Positions 53,226 to 62,512 of a stretch of DNA of 64,000 bases are shown one piece after another (the first letter of the stretch is position 1; each line of letters starts with the position of its first letter). Position numbers and translations under genes: made by a program. This DNA is from UBA10348 sp002469915. GTDB taxonomy: Bacteria; Bacteroidota; Rhodothermia; Rhodothermales; UBA10348. Location: assembly GCA_029249345.1 (NCBI GenBank), contig JAQWHM010000011.1, positions 248,001-312,000 on the forward strand, read 5' to 3'. The notes below the pieces were generated by a model. It worked only from the letters and a program-made list of their open reading frames with translations, did not search any database and was not told the DNA's origin.

Positions 53226-53804
53226 TCATTCTTGTTCGATAAAACCACGTACCAAGGAAACCACTTCCGCAACTGCATCGCTGAGCACACCATTGGTGAC
53301 AATGTGATCGAAGTGCTTTGCAAAGGTCATTTCGTATTCGGCCTTGTCGATCCGCTCCTTTAGAAAGGCTTCAGTTTCGGTACCACGCTCCTGAAGCCGT
53401 CTTTTGAGCTCATCTATTGAAGGTGGACGTATAAAGAGGGCCAGACAGCGATTTGAATACTGTTGCTTGACGTTTACTGCACCAACTACATCAATATCCA
53501 ACAGTACGGGATGCTGCGCAGAGGAAGACTCTACCTCGGATCGAAGCGTCCCGTAAAAGCAGTCTGTATAGACCTCTTCGTATTCAAGTAAGAGATCCTC
53601 TGCAATGGCTTTTTGGAAGGCGTCTACTGAAAGAAAATGGTAGTGTTTTCCGTCAACTTCATGGTCTCGGGCAGGCCGAGTAGTAGCAGACACACTAAAC
53701 GAAATAGAAGAGATCTCTTCCATTAAGTGTTTAGCAACCGTTGTTTTTCCTGATCCGCTGGGCGCTGCTAAAATGATGATACATGGACTTTCGACGTCAC
53801 TCAA
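53226..53804 (-). CDS. gmk: Guanylate kinase
   Basis: A 192-residue enzyme that converts GMP to GDP with ATP. It has the P-loop APSGSGKTT, the GMP-binding SATTRPARDHEVDGKHYHF and the LLDIDVVGAVNVK segment. Length and order are typical. It overlaps the end of the yicC-type gene by eight bases, a conserved pairing across bacteria. Confidence 0.96.
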   Translation of the reverse strand: MSDVESPCIIILAAPSGSGKTTVAKHLMEEISSISFSVSATTRPARDHEVDGKHYHFLSVDAFQKAIAEDLLLEYEEVYTDCFYGTLRSEVESSSAQHPVLLDIDVVGAVNVKQQYSNRCLALFIRPPSIDELKRRLQERGTETEAFLKERIDKAEYEMTFAKHFDHIVTNGVLSDAVAEVVSLVRGFIEQE

Positions 53805-54678
53805 CGTTTTCTACCTGTTCCCGAATTTTTTCAAGCTCCTCTTTCATACCGACCACTAAATGAGCCATTTCGGCATCATTGGATTTGGAGCCAATCGTGT
53901 TGATCTCCCGATTCATTTCCTGGGCAAGAAAGTTCAGCTTGCGCCCAACTGGATCCCCCGAAGCGATGGCCTCGCGAAAAAGCAGCAAGTGAGAGTCAAG
54001 CCGGACACACTCTTCTCGAACATCTAGCTTGTCGGCTAGCATGGCCATTTCAAATTCTAGACGATCCGGGTCAATGCGTCCGTCACCCAAAATTTCAGCC
54101 AGTCGAGTCTTGAGCCTATCACTGGCCGATTCTACCCTCAAAGGGGCCAATCTTTCGCCTTCGCGTAGGTTTTTCTCAATCCCGTGAAGGCGTTCTTCGA
54201 GTTCAGTCTGGAGGGCTAGTCCTTCTTGCAAGCGCATGTCTCGCATAGCTTTGCAAGCCATTTCCAGTGCTTTCTTGGTAGCGGCCCACCCATGATTTTC
54301 TTGATCTTCAAGCTTTTCTTCGGGCTCCAAAATGTCAGAGTACCGAAGCAATTGCTCTAAGCGGATGGGCTCTTTGATTCCTGCAACCGTCTTGATCTCC
54401 TCAAGTATGGAGCGATAAGCCGCGACGGCCGCTTGGTTTACTCGAAGGGGCGGTGCATCGGGAACGGGCTCTTCAATTTGAATGGATACGGAAAAACGTC
54501 CACGAGCGAAGGCGTCTTTGATGATACGTTGGATGTCGCCGTCCTTATCAGCCAATGATCTTGGCGTTCGGAGATTAACCTCACAAAACCGGCTATTTAC
54601 CGAGCGTAATTCTGCGGTCGCCGTGTAGCCGCCGACTTCTGATTCACCTCTACCAAATCCGGTCATACTGGCAATCAT
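53797..54678 (-). CDS. YicC/YloC family endoribonuclease
   Basis: A 293-residue cytosolic protein. The start MIASMTGFGRGE and the segment LRSVNSRFCEVNLRTPRSL are the N-terminal YicC signature; the C-terminal part (GRKLNFLAQEMNREINTIGSKSND, cited in part: NFLAQEMNREINTIGSK) is the conserved DUF1732 end. YicC was shown to be an endoribonuclease in E. coli. It is the first gene of a unit with gmk and possibly coaBC. Confidence 0.95.
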   Translation of the reverse strand: MIASMTGFGRGESEVGGYTATAELRSVNSRFCEVNLRTPRSLADKDGDIQRIIKDAFARGRFSVSIQIEEPVPDAPPLRVNQAAVAAYRSILEEIKTVAGIKEPIRLEQLLRYSDILEPEEKLEDQENHGWAATKKALEMACKAMRDMRLQEGLALQTELEERLHGIEKNLREGERLAPLRVESASDRLKTRLAEILGDGRIDPDRLEFEMAMLADKLDVREECVRLDSHLLLFREAIASGDPVGRKLNFLAQEMNREINTIGSKSNDAEMAHLVVGMKEELEKIREQVENVE

Positions 54679-54734
54679 GTAGGAGTCCCTGAATAAATTG
54701 AATGGGTTGAATTGCAGGAAATATACACCACCCG

Positions 54735-57656
54735 TTATTGCCCGGGTATGAGTTCTGGAATCTGTTGATTGATCAAAAAGATGACTTTGTAGTCGCCGTC
54801 ATCGTTTCGGCCAGACATGACCAGATCCATATCTCCATCTAGATTATAATCTCCAAAGGCCACCGAAGCGTTGGAAAGACCCTCAACATCGAGTTCTGCA
54901 ACAAATTGGCCGTTCTCATTGCGGAATAGTCTCCCTACTGGTGCACCAAGAGGTTTGGAGGCGCCCATTACAAAGAGGTCCGGGTCTCCATCGTTTTCAT
55001 AGTCACCCCACCATGCGCCACCTGAGAGGACCCCGTCAAAGGGGAAGGAATACTGGCTGAACGCGGCGCCGTCATTTACAAATAGAATGGCCTGTCCGTG
55101 CAGTAATTCAGGACCCAGTTTTCCGCCGGTGATAAACAGATCCAAATCTCCGTCCACGTCAAAATCTGCCCAGGAAACAGATCCTGAAGTTAATTTTGGG
55201 AAATCACCCGGGACTGAAACGTATCCAAACCCTTCGTTTCGGAAGACCGCACTGAAGAGGTCGCCACCTCCTTGGTCTCCTGTCATGGCGATATCGAGGT
55301 CGTTGTCTCCGTCGATATCAGCCCAAGAAACATCTCCAAATACTAGGCCGGGCAGCTCGATACCAGACGATTGCAGGCTACCATTTAGGTTCTCGTAGAT
55401 AAGGGTAACAGGGTCGTAAGGAATCTCCAAGTTTCTGGCTCCCGAGACGAGTAAGTCATCGTCGCCATCATTGTCGAAATCTCCCCACTCAACGGCTCCA
55501 CCCCATACTTGATCAATACCATCGAGGGCTAAAAGATCAAACTCGGTTCCATTATTTCGATATATGCTGGTTTCTACCTCTCCGTTTAGGGCAGAAATCC
55601 CGGAAATGACTAAGTCTTGAAGGCCATCACTGTTCAGGTCTCCGAAAGAGGCTTTCGGATATTGAACGGCTTGGAGATAGGTTGCCGTTTCTTCTAGAGC
55701 CTTGAACAGGTACTCTCCGGAGCCATCGGGAAGGGGCCAGGTCGTATCAATGGTCTGATAGATGAGCATGATTCCGTTTTCAGAGGTGTCCCCTCCAATA
55801 AGCAGGTCTAGGTCCAGGTCACTATCAATATCCGCGAACTGCACGAGGCCATTACTGATCTCCGGTAGTGGGAAACTGTACTCGATTGGATCCCTAAAGG
55901 TTGATACAGCCTGTCCTGCCTGTCCAAACGTTAGAATGCGGTCTTCGCCACTATACCTCACCGTGTGGCCATCCGTCGCAATCACCGACCACTCGTAAGC
56001 CTGATTGACCGGGATGAGCTGAGTAGATAGCTCAAAGAAAGTAGTTTCTAGATTGGGGAAGGAAAGCTGAACACCTGGCCCGGACAGAGACAAGGTGTAT
56101 AAGATGGGTTCATCATCGATACTTGGCTCCCATTCAAATAAGATCGTTTCCTCGGTTGGATCGACATATCCAGCAACAGGTGGGTTGGTCTGTGTAAAAA
56201 ATGCGGGAGGAGTGTTAAGCCCGAGTCCGCGAACCAGCACGAGATGTTCGTTGATGGGGATATCTGTGTAGGATTCATCCGGACCGAAACTCCAATCAAT
56301 GGTTAGTTCTTGGATTTCAGTGGCTGAACCTAATCCGAAATGAGCTTTCAACTGGTCACCGTGTCCCAGGCCGCCCGAACCCGCTTCAATCGTGCGGACT
56401 TGTGTTCCAAATTCGGTGGTGAGACGAACCGTGGCACCTACGCCAAACCTGTTCTGAGTATCGTCTTTGACCTGAACCGTGACCCAGTTATTGTCTCCAC
56501 CGTTGTTGTAAAGAATGCCGCTTTGCGGATATAAGAGATCGATCCAACCGTCGTTATTGAAATCTCCAGAGCCAGAGGTTTCGCCCGGCACATCACGAAA
56601 CCCGGTTGCCTCTTCGAAACGGTCGGTAAACGTTCCGTCTTGGTTATTGATGTACATCCGACCGTTCGTGTTGATCGGTACGTAAATATCCACCCAGCCG
56701 TCATTGTTGAAATCAGCAACGGTTGCGGGGCCGTTGTCGAGCGGCCTTATACCACCGATACCCGCTTGCTCAGATACATCAACAAAGTTTCCGCTGCCAT
56801 CATTGTGATAAAGCTGATTCAACGGGTTGTTTAGATCCGCACTGTTATTGATTACGAGAAGGTCCAACCATCCGTCGTTATCATAGTCGAGCCAAATACC
56901 CTCTTCTGAATTTCTGCGGCTATCAACGCCCTTAATTTGGCCTTGGTCTCTCCATTGAATTCTGAAGCTACCGGTCTGGGTTAAAAGAGAATTGGGGGCC
57001 ACGCATCCGGCCCCGAAGATGTCGACATCTCCATCGTTGTCAAAATCACCCGGTGAAATATTACAGGTGGGGGAATTGGTTCTGAAATTAAAAAAGGAGC
57101 CTTGTTCTGAGAATCGACTATTACCAAATCCGGTGTACAGAGCGTGATTTCCGTCGTTGTACGTGATCGCCAAATCGGGCCAGCCATCTTTATTGAGATC
57201 TCTCCAAAAGCCACCTTCCGCAGCATTTGCCAATTGGATATTGGTGGCAATATTACCCAGTTCAAACTTGCCTCCAGTCCGGTTTAGAAAGAGCCGACTT
57301 CCTGGTTCTACATCAAAGATGAGTAAGTCCAGTAGGCCGTCGAGATTGGCATCCGCAAACACGCCTCCTTTAGGTCCCTCTCCTTCGTATGAGATTCCGG
57401 CAAGCTCACGAACTTCCTTAAACATCCCGTTTGGCTCTTGGCGATACAAAGAGCCTGGATGGTAGTAGTCTAGGCGACCATCTCCGTTAAAGTCGGCAAT
57501 GGATACCGCGCTAATAACGTCGGCGGGAGGAGGAGGAGGATCGAAAATACCCGTTTCAAACGAAAAGGTCTGGCCATTGGCTGGTATGTTCAGCCCCAGA
57601 AATACAACCAAAAGAAAGAAAGCACGAGATAGAGCGCAGCGATTCATAGTTGGCAC
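54735..57656 (-). CDS. Large secreted FG-GAP/VCBS repeat protein with ASPIC/UnbV domain
   Basis: A 973-residue exported protein. Residues 1-28 form a signal peptide (PANGQ). VCBS/FG-GAP repeats of the type 'DFNGDGRLDYY', 'DFDNDGDVDIF' and 'DFNNDGWVDIY' fill residues about 45-380 and again 590-960; their Asp-rich loops bind Ca2+. Between them are an ASPIC/UnbV domain (about 390-475: VGATVRLTT, GLGHGDQLKAHFGLG) and an FnIII-like segment. The end (INQQIPELIPGQ) lacks a sorting domain, unlike other large secreted proteins here. Likely surface or secreted and adhesive; function unknown. Confidence 0.88.
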   Translation of the reverse strand: MPTMNRCALSRAFFLLVVFLGLNIPANGQTFSFETGIFDPPPPPADVISAVSIADFNGDGRLDYYHPGSLYRQEPNGMFKEVRELAGISYEGEGPKGGVFADANLDGLLDLLIFDVEPGSRLFLNRTGGKFELGNIATNIQLANAAEGGFWRDLNKDGWPDLAITYNDGNHALYTGFGNSRFSEQGSFFNFRTNSPTCNISPGDFDNDGDVDIFGAGCVAPNSLLTQTGSFRIQWRDQGQIKGVDSRRNSEEGIWLDYDNDGWLDLLVINNSADLNNPLNQLYHNDGSGNFVDVSEQAGIGGIRPLDNGPATVADFNNDGWVDIYVPINTNGRMYINNQDGTFTDRFEEATGFRDVPGETSGSGDFNNDGWIDLLYPQSGILYNNGGDNNWVTVQVKDDTQNRFGVGATVRLTTEFGTQVRTIEAGSGGLGHGDQLKAHFGLGSATEIQELTIDWSFGPDESYTDIPINEHLVLVRGLGLNTPPAFFTQTNPPVAGYVDPTEETILFEWEPSIDDEPILYTLSLSGPGVQLSFPNLETTFFELSTQLIPVNQAYEWSVIATDGHTVRYSGEDRILTFGQAGQAVSTFRDPIEYSFPLPEISNGLVQFADIDSDLDLDLLIGGDTSENGIMLIYQTIDTTWPLPDGSGEYLFKALEETATYLQAVQYPKASFGDLNSDGLQDLVISGISALNGEVETSIYRNNGTEFDLLALDGIDQVWGGAVEWGDFDNDGDDDLLVSGARNLEIPYDPVTLIYENLNGSLQSSGIELPGLVFGDVSWADIDGDNDLDIAMTGDQGGGDLFSAVFRNEGFGYVSVPGDFPKLTSGSVSWADFDVDGDLDLFITGGKLGPELLHGQAILFVNDGAAFSQYSFPFDGVLSGGAWWGDYENDGDPDLFVMGASKPLGAPVGRLFRNENGQFVAELDVEGLSNASVAFGDYNLDGDMDLVMSGRNDDGDYKVIFLINQQIPELIPGQ

Positions 57657-57862
57657 AGGATTGAAAATGCAGTTTGAAACCTACGAAATTGAGAGCTGTG
57701 GTGAAATGTATTCCGGATGGACATTAAAGGAATACCGGGTCAGATCTAAGCGAGTAGTACGTCATGGCTTGGAAAGGCAATGAGGCGTCTGTTGATAGCC
57801 TCAAAAAGATACCCACATTCTAGGTTGCCATAATTGCTGAGGCCCATAGGTGAAGGGTATAA

Positions 57863-57895
57863 AAAAGTCCCGCTCACATCGTGAGCGGGACTTTT
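57863..57895 (-). terminator. Rho-independent terminator after tRNA-Ser
   Basis: AAAAGTCCCGCTCAC (57863-57877) and GTGAGCGGGACTTTT (57881-57895) pair perfectly around ATC. On the minus strand the stem is followed by a run of U, fitting termination of the tRNA-Ser transcript, but it could serve both strands. Confidence 0.85.
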
Positions 57896-57902
57896 CATCG
57901 TG

Positions 57903-57989
57903 CGGAGAGAGAGGGATTCGAACCCTCGGTACGGTTACCCGCACACACGCTTTCCAAGCGTGCTCCTTCAGCCACTCGGACACCTCTCC
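57903..57989 (-). tRNA. tRNA-Ser (anticodon GGA)
   Basis: Read on the minus strand: acceptor arm GGAGAGG with TCTCTCC, D arm GTGGCTGAAGGAG, anticodon arm ACGC-TTGGAAA-GCGT giving GGA, a long variable arm (GTGCGGGTAACCGTAC), and T arm GAGGG-TTCGAAT-CCCTC. The discriminator is G, as usual for serine tRNAs. CCA is not encoded. Confidence 0.96.
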
Positions 57990-58086
57990 GGCTTCAGGTC
58001 GCTCTAAATGCGTGCGATGAATACTTGTTTCTGACTCTGAACGCAAGATCTATGAATCTTTCGGGCATACAGTGAAGGCATAAGCG

Positions 58087-58656
58087 CTATACCTCCATGA
58101 TTTCTGCCTCTTTGTGGTCTAGCAAGGAATCGACCTTTCCGATGTTTTTGTCCGTCATTGCCTGAAGAGTGTCTTCCGCTTCAAATCGCATGTCTTCAGG
58201 AAGATTTTCTTCATTCTGTGTGGACTTGACATGGTCTTTTGCATGTCGACGCACATTTCGAACGGCGACCTTGGCATCCTCACCCCGCGTGCGGGCAGCC
58301 TTGACCAGATCCCGCCTGCGATCCTCAGACAGTGGAGGAACAGGAAGGCGAATCATAGCGCCGTCATTGGACGGGTTTAGTCCAAGGTTAGCTGATTGAA
58401 TGGCTTTTTCAATATCTGCCAAAGCACTCGCATCCCAGGGTTGGACCACTAAGAGGTCTGCCTGAGGCGCATTGATTGAAGCCATCTGACTTAGAGGAGT
58501 GATGGATCCGTAATAATCGACCTTGACGTTTTCAAGCATGGACGGTGTGGCTCGACCAGCTCGGATAGACATTAACTCCTGGCGCAAGTGGTCAATGCTT
58601 TTGGCCATATGCTCAGAGGCATCTTCGAGTATGAGTTCTAGTTCTTCGTGTATCAT
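58087..58656 (-). CDS. frr: Ribosome recycling factor
   Basis: A 189-residue factor that splits post-termination ribosomes with EF-G. Signatures are HLRQELMSIRAGRATPSML, VDYYGSITPLSQMA, and IRLPVPPLSEDRRRDLVK. Length is typical. It follows pyrH by 26 bases, the standard gene order. Confidence 0.97.
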   Translation of the reverse strand: MIHEELELILEDASEHMAKSIDHLRQELMSIRAGRATPSMLENVKVDYYGSITPLSQMASINAPQADLLVVQPWDASALADIEKAIQSANLGLNPSNDGAMIRLPVPPLSEDRRRDLVKAARTRGEDAKVAVRNVRRHAKDHVKSTQNEENLPEDMRFEAEDTLQAMTDKNIGKVDSLLDHKEAEIMEV

Positions 58657-58682
58657 TTCAACGTTGGTAGGTTAGGCCTAAA

Positions 58683-59447
58683 TCAGGCCAGTTCAGTCTC
58701 CTTTGAACGGTCCCAGTGGACCAAAGTGCCGATAGGTTCTCCTTGTGCAATACGCGCAAGGTTGCCACCCGAGTCCATATTAAACACAATAATCGGAACT
58801 TGTGACTCTTTACACAAGGTGAAGGCGGTCATATCCATGACTTTGAGGTCTCGGGAAATGATCTCTTCTCCATTGATTGAGCGGTATCGCTTGGCATGAA
58901 CGTCCTTTTCAGGATCCGCTGAGTACACCCCGTCTACTCGCGTGCCTTTGAGGATCACGTCGGCATCCATTTCGAGGGCTCTTAGCGCAGCTGCTGTGTC
59001 CGTGGTGAAATATGGATTGCCAGTGCCTGCACCAAAAATGACGACCCGTCCCTTTTCTAGATGTCGTAAGGCGCGCCTTCGGATGAAAGGCTCTGCAATT
59101 TCGTCCATGTTTAGGCTGGATTGCAGTCGTGTATGAATTCCAGCTTGCTCTAGGGCATCCTGAAGGGCCATCGCATTGATCATAGTGGCTAGCATGCCCA
59201 TGTAGTCTGCATGGGATCGGGTCATGCCTTTCGTTGCGTTATTCACGCCTCGAAAAATATTACCACCCCCTATGACAATGGCCAGTTCAGCTCCTATGTC
59301 TACAACATCTCGCACTTCTGCGGCATAGGCTCCTAACACTTTTTCATCTATCCCGAATGCTTTGTCGCCCATTAAGGATTCGCCGCTCAATTTGAGCAAG
59401 ATGCGTTTGTAAGGCAGGCCGTCTTGAGAGTTATCGTTCACGTGCAA
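58683..59447 (-). CDS. pyrH: UMP kinase
   Basis: A 254-residue hexameric kinase of the amino-acid-kinase fold that converts UMP to UDP. Signatures are RILLKLSGESLMG, IVIGGGNIFRG, GTGNPYFTTDTAAALRA and LKGTRVDGVYSADPEKD. The N-terminus MHVNDNSQDGLPYK is an extension over the usual start. It is separated from tsf by a strong terminator and therefore has its own promoter. Confidence 0.97.
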   Translation of the reverse strand: MHVNDNSQDGLPYKRILLKLSGESLMGDKAFGIDEKVLGAYAAEVRDVVDIGAELAIVIGGGNIFRGVNNATKGMTRSHADYMGMLATMINAMALQDALEQAGIHTRLQSSLNMDEIAEPFIRRRALRHLEKGRVVIFGAGTGNPYFTTDTAAALRALEMDADVILKGTRVDGVYSADPEKDVHAKRYRSINGEEIISRDLKVMDMTAFTLCKESQVPIIVFNMDSGGNLARIAQGEPIGTLVHWDRSKETELA

Positions 59448-59602
59448 ATCGGGATAAAAGCAGGATAAAATCGGGCAAAAAGGTGGTCTAAACTAACGTT
59501 TTACCGAGTCAGGATCAATTTTGAAAAGACACTCATGGGACGTGGATGAAGATAATCTAGCTCAAGTCGTACTGTTCTGCTGTTTAAGGCAACGCGTAGT
59601 AC

Positions 59603-59640
59603 AAAAAAAAGGGGGGCTCGCAGCGCGAGCCCCCCTTTTT
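59603..59640 (-). terminator. Strong terminator after tsf
   Basis: An 11-bp perfect stem GGGGGGCTCGC (59611-59621)/GCGAGCCCCCC (59625-59635) with loop AGC is flanked by eight A (59603-59610) and five T (59636-59640). On the minus strand the stem is followed by eight U. It ends the ribosomal protein-tsf transcript. Confidence 0.93.
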
Positions 59641-59662
59641 GCAATAATGCCATTCCGAAGAA

Positions 59663-60493
59663 TTAGCCGCCAAGTGCAAAACGTACAAACGTTTTCACTT
59701 CAGCACCTGTGCTTTTCAGCATTTGGCCAACGGTCATCGATGAGTCCTTGACGAAAGGCTGCTCTAGAAGAACGTTGTCTTTGAAGTAGCGCTCTAGCTT
59801 ACCTGTTGCGATGCGATCGATAATCTGTTCAGGTTTACCTTCCTCGCGAGCCTGGTCTGCGGCGATTTTCATCTCGTGCTCCTGGACTTCCTTTGACACC
59901 TCATCACGATGAGTAGCAATAGGATTAAGGGCAGCTACCTGCATGGCCACATCACGACCTGCAGCCGCTAAATCTCCATCACCAGAGATATCAACGAGCA
60001 CACCGAGACGCGCTCCTGGATGAATGTATGAAACGACTGTTCCGCCGTCGCTGTTCAAGACAGCAGTGCGGCGAACGTCAATCTTTTCACCAATCTTCCC
60101 AGTCATATCTGTTAGTGAGTCGGCTACGCTGCGGCCATCTTGCATGGATGCAGCAAGAAATGCGTCACGGTCAGCGGGTAGCGTAGACGTAGTCAGGTCA
60201 GCTAGCTCGGCAGCATAACTTTGGAAGTCATCGTTCCGTGAAACGAAATCCGTTTCGCAGTTGACTTCCACAAGAATGCCCGTTGCATCTCCGTTTGCGC
60301 TTCCCGTTGCGATAATTCCTTCCTTGGCGTCACGATCAGCGCGCTTAGCAGCGACTTTCTGGCCCTGAGTACGAAGGAGGTCAACAGCAGCATCAAAGTC
60401 GCCGTTTGTTTCGACGAGCGCTTTTTTACAATCCATCATGCCGACGCCAGTGGCCTCGCGCAACTTCTTTACGTCTGCAGCAGAAATAGACAT
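59663..60493 (-). CDS. tsf: Elongation factor Ts
   Basis: A 276-residue guanine-nucleotide exchange factor for EF-Tu. It starts MSISAADVKKLREATGVGMMDCKKAL, with the family motif VKKLREATGVGMMDCKKAL (cited in part: LREATGVGMMDCKKAL), then NCETDFVSRN and the C-terminal KDNVLLEQPFVKD. Two codons upstream is another Met. It follows rpsB by 105 bases in the classic rpsB-tsf order. Confidence 0.97.
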   Translation of the reverse strand: MSISAADVKKLREATGVGMMDCKKALVETNGDFDAAVDLLRTQGQKVAAKRADRDAKEGIIATGSANGDATGILVEVNCETDFVSRNDDFQSYAAELADLTTSTLPADRDAFLAASMQDGRSVADSLTDMTGKIGEKIDVRRTAVLNSDGGTVVSYIHPGARLGVLVDISGDGDLAAAGRDVAMQVAALNPIATHRDEVSKEVQEHEMKIAADQAREEGKPEQIIDRIATGKLERYFKDNVLLEQPFVKDSSMTVGQMLKSTGAEVKTFVRFALGG

Positions 60494-60598
60494 ATTCAAC
60501 TGATTTTATAGGTTCGATGCTCTGCTGGCGAGCACCGATCCCGGGGTTTGTTTTTGGTGCAATCCTACAGGATTGCCTGGTCCGGACAGAAAGAGGGC

Positions 60599-61417
60599 CT
60601 AAGCTTTAGCTTTGGCAGCTGCGGCGGCTTCTTTCTTGGCGGCTGCCATTTCAGCCTTGTCCTGTGCTCGTTTTTCCTTCTCGGCTTTCGAAGCAGCCTC
60701 CTGAATAGACCGCTCTTTTTCACCTTCTGAAATTGCAGCAGCAATTACTCCTGTAATCAGATCGATAGACTTGAGAGCGTCATCATTGGCAGGAATTGGG
60801 AAGTCCACGACATCAGGGTCACAGTTGGTGTCCACGATGGCAATAATGGGAATCCCGAGTTTTTTGGCTTCTTTAACAGCGATGTGTTCGCGGTTGATAT
60901 CAACAATGAACAATGCGCCAGGGACGCGAGCCATGTCTTTGATACCGGTAAGTACTTTTTCGAGCTTTTCACGCTCACGGGCTTTCATGAGGCGCTCTTT
61001 TTTCTTGAGCTGCTCGAGAGTACCGTCTTCTTCCATTTTGACGAGCTCTTCCATCCGGCGGATAGAGCGACGAATGGTCTGGAAGTTGGTAAGCGTTCCA
61101 CCTAACCAGCGCTCTACGACGTACGGAGAACCGCATTCGGAGGCGTGCTTTCGGATGATATCTCTTCCCTGCTTCTTGGTGCCCGTGAAGAGAATCTTCT
61201 TTCCCCGACGGGAAAAGCGGGCTGCTGCTTCTGCGGCTGCGTCCAAGTAGGACTGCGTGTGATTCAGGTTGATGATGTGGATTCCATTGCGCTCCATGAA
61301 GATGTGGTTGCGCATTTTTGGATTCCAGCGGCTCGTCAAGTGACCGAAATGGGTACCGGCCTTGAGGAGATCTTCGATCGACGCGCGATGCGCCGACTGT
61401 GTCTTTTCTTCGCTCAT
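60599..61417 (-). CDS. rpsB: 30S ribosomal protein S2
   Basis: A 272-residue protein of the small subunit. Signatures are LLKAGTHFGHLTSRWNPKM, RWLGGTLTNFQTIR, and FIVDINREHIAVKEAKKLGIP (cited in part: VDINREHIAVKEA). The last 35 residues form an Ala/Lys-rich coiled tail, longer than in E. coli. The 130 bases between rpsI and rpsB contain a small hairpin, CTGGCA-AGA-TGCCAG (61515-61529). Confidence 0.97.
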   Translation of the reverse strand: MSEEKTQSAHRASIEDLLKAGTHFGHLTSRWNPKMRNHIFMERNGIHIINLNHTQSYLDAAAEAAARFSRRGKKILFTGTKKQGRDIIRKHASECGSPYVVERWLGGTLTNFQTIRRSIRRMEELVKMEEDGTLEQLKKKERLMKAREREKLEKVLTGIKDMARVPGALFIVDINREHIAVKEAKKLGIPIIAIVDTNCDPDVVDFPIPANDDALKSIDLITGVIAAAISEGEKERSIQEAASKAEKEKRAQDKAEMAAAKKEAAAAAKAKA

Positions 61418-61547
61418 TATATAGAGGGTTTATTCCGCTACGTCATTCACGCGCCCACCGAAACCCGTTAAGGTCACCCCGGCGGGCATCCAGACGTATG
61501 TGTGATAAACGCGACTGGCAAGATGCCAGAACGCTGATAGAGTAGTT

Positions 61548-61949
61548 CTAACGCTTCGAGAACTGGAAGCGTTTACGCGCCTTAGGCTGTCCGTATTTCT
61601 TACGCTCGACCATACGAGGGTCACGCGTCATAAATCCGGCGTCGCGAAGAGGCTTTTTCAGCTCTTCATTGAATTTGACCAAGGCTCGCGAAATACCAAG
61701 ACGGCAGGCTTCAGCCTGTCCGGTTTGTCCACCGCCAGTTGCGTTAATTACTACATCAAACTGACCGGTTGTTTCGGTCACTCCGAATGGAGAGATAACG
61801 GAATTCTGACGCCAGGTAGTTGGGAAGTACTCGTTAAGCTCACGCTTATTGACGATTATTTTACCACTTCCACCGGGGCGGAGGTATACGCGTGCGATCG
61901 CATTCTTACGACGACCTACTGCGATGAACTGATTAAGGGCAGTTGCCAT
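61548..61949 (-). CDS. rpsI: 30S ribosomal protein S9
   Basis: A 133-residue protein. It has AVGRRKNAIARVYLRPGGSG, VINATGGGQTGQAEACRLGI and ends with the invariant KARKRFQFSKR tail that reaches the P-site tRNA. It lies 38 bases after rplM, the universal pairing. Confidence 0.97.
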   Translation of the reverse strand: MATALNQFIAVGRRKNAIARVYLRPGGSGKIIVNKRELNEYFPTTWRQNSVISPFGVTETTGQFDVVINATGGGQTGQAEACRLGISRALVKFNEELKKPLRDAGFMTRDPRMVERKKYGQPKARKRFQFSKR

Positions 61950-61987
61950 ATTTCAGTGTTTGTTCTTTTTCTCGGGGAGAGAACGAT

Positions 61988-62431
61988 TTAGAATTCGAGT
62001 GGTGTAGGCTGCTGTGCACCATGTGGGTGTTCGCTTCCCGCGTACACTTTCAACTTGGTGAGCATCTGGCGGCCAAGCACTCCTTTTGGTAGCATACCTT
62101 TGACAGCATTCTGAACCATAAAGGTGGGCTTTTTCACACGCACTTCCGCAGGAGTACGGACGCGACCACCACCCGGGTAACCGGTATGGCGGAAGTATTC
62201 TTTGTCATTCTCCTTATCTCCTGTGAAGCGCACTTTATCGGCATTGATTACAATGACGAAGTCGCCACAGTCCACATGAGGTGTGAAACTAGGCTTGTGT
62301 TTTCCACGGAGGATTGCGGCTATCTGCGATGACAGGCGGCCTACAATTTGATTTTCTGCATCGACAATATGCCAGGCCCGCTCTACTTCAGCAGGTTTGG
62401 CGCTCATTGTCTTGAAGCTATTGACGTCCAT
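61988..62431 (-). CDS. rplM: 50S ribosomal protein L13
   Basis: A 147-residue protein. Signatures are WHIVDAENQIVGRLSSQIA, LRGKHKPSFTPHVDCGDFV, and KGMLPKGVLGRQMLTKLKVY. The start MDVNSFKTMSAKPAEVERAW was chosen because that is the usual N-terminus in Bacteroidota-type L13; a frame opening 22 codons further up (MALLPF) falls inside a leader hairpin. First gene of the rplM-rpsI unit. Confidence 0.97.
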   Translation of the reverse strand: MDVNSFKTMSAKPAEVERAWHIVDAENQIVGRLSSQIAAILRGKHKPSFTPHVDCGDFVIVINADKVRFTGDKENDKEYFRHTGYPGGGRVRTPAEVRVKKPTFMVQNAVKGMLPKGVLGRQMLTKLKVYAGSEHPHGAQQPTPLEF

Positions 62432-62472
62432 CGGGGACTCTGATTTAGTTGGATGGGTATCCAAAAGTGAAT

Positions 62473-62512
62473 TCCGGCAAAATGGCAAAAGCGCCATTAG
62501 TGGGCTGCCGGA
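62473..62512 (-). promoter_or_regulatory. Structured leader upstream of rplM
   Basis: An outer stem TCCGGCA (62473-62479)/TGCCGGA (62506-62512) encloses an inner stem ATGGC (62482-62486)/GCCAT (62493-62497). It lies 42-81 bases before the L13 start and has no T-tract downstream on the minus strand, so it is not a terminator. It may be a ribosomal-protein autoregulatory leader; this is inference. Confidence 0.4.
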
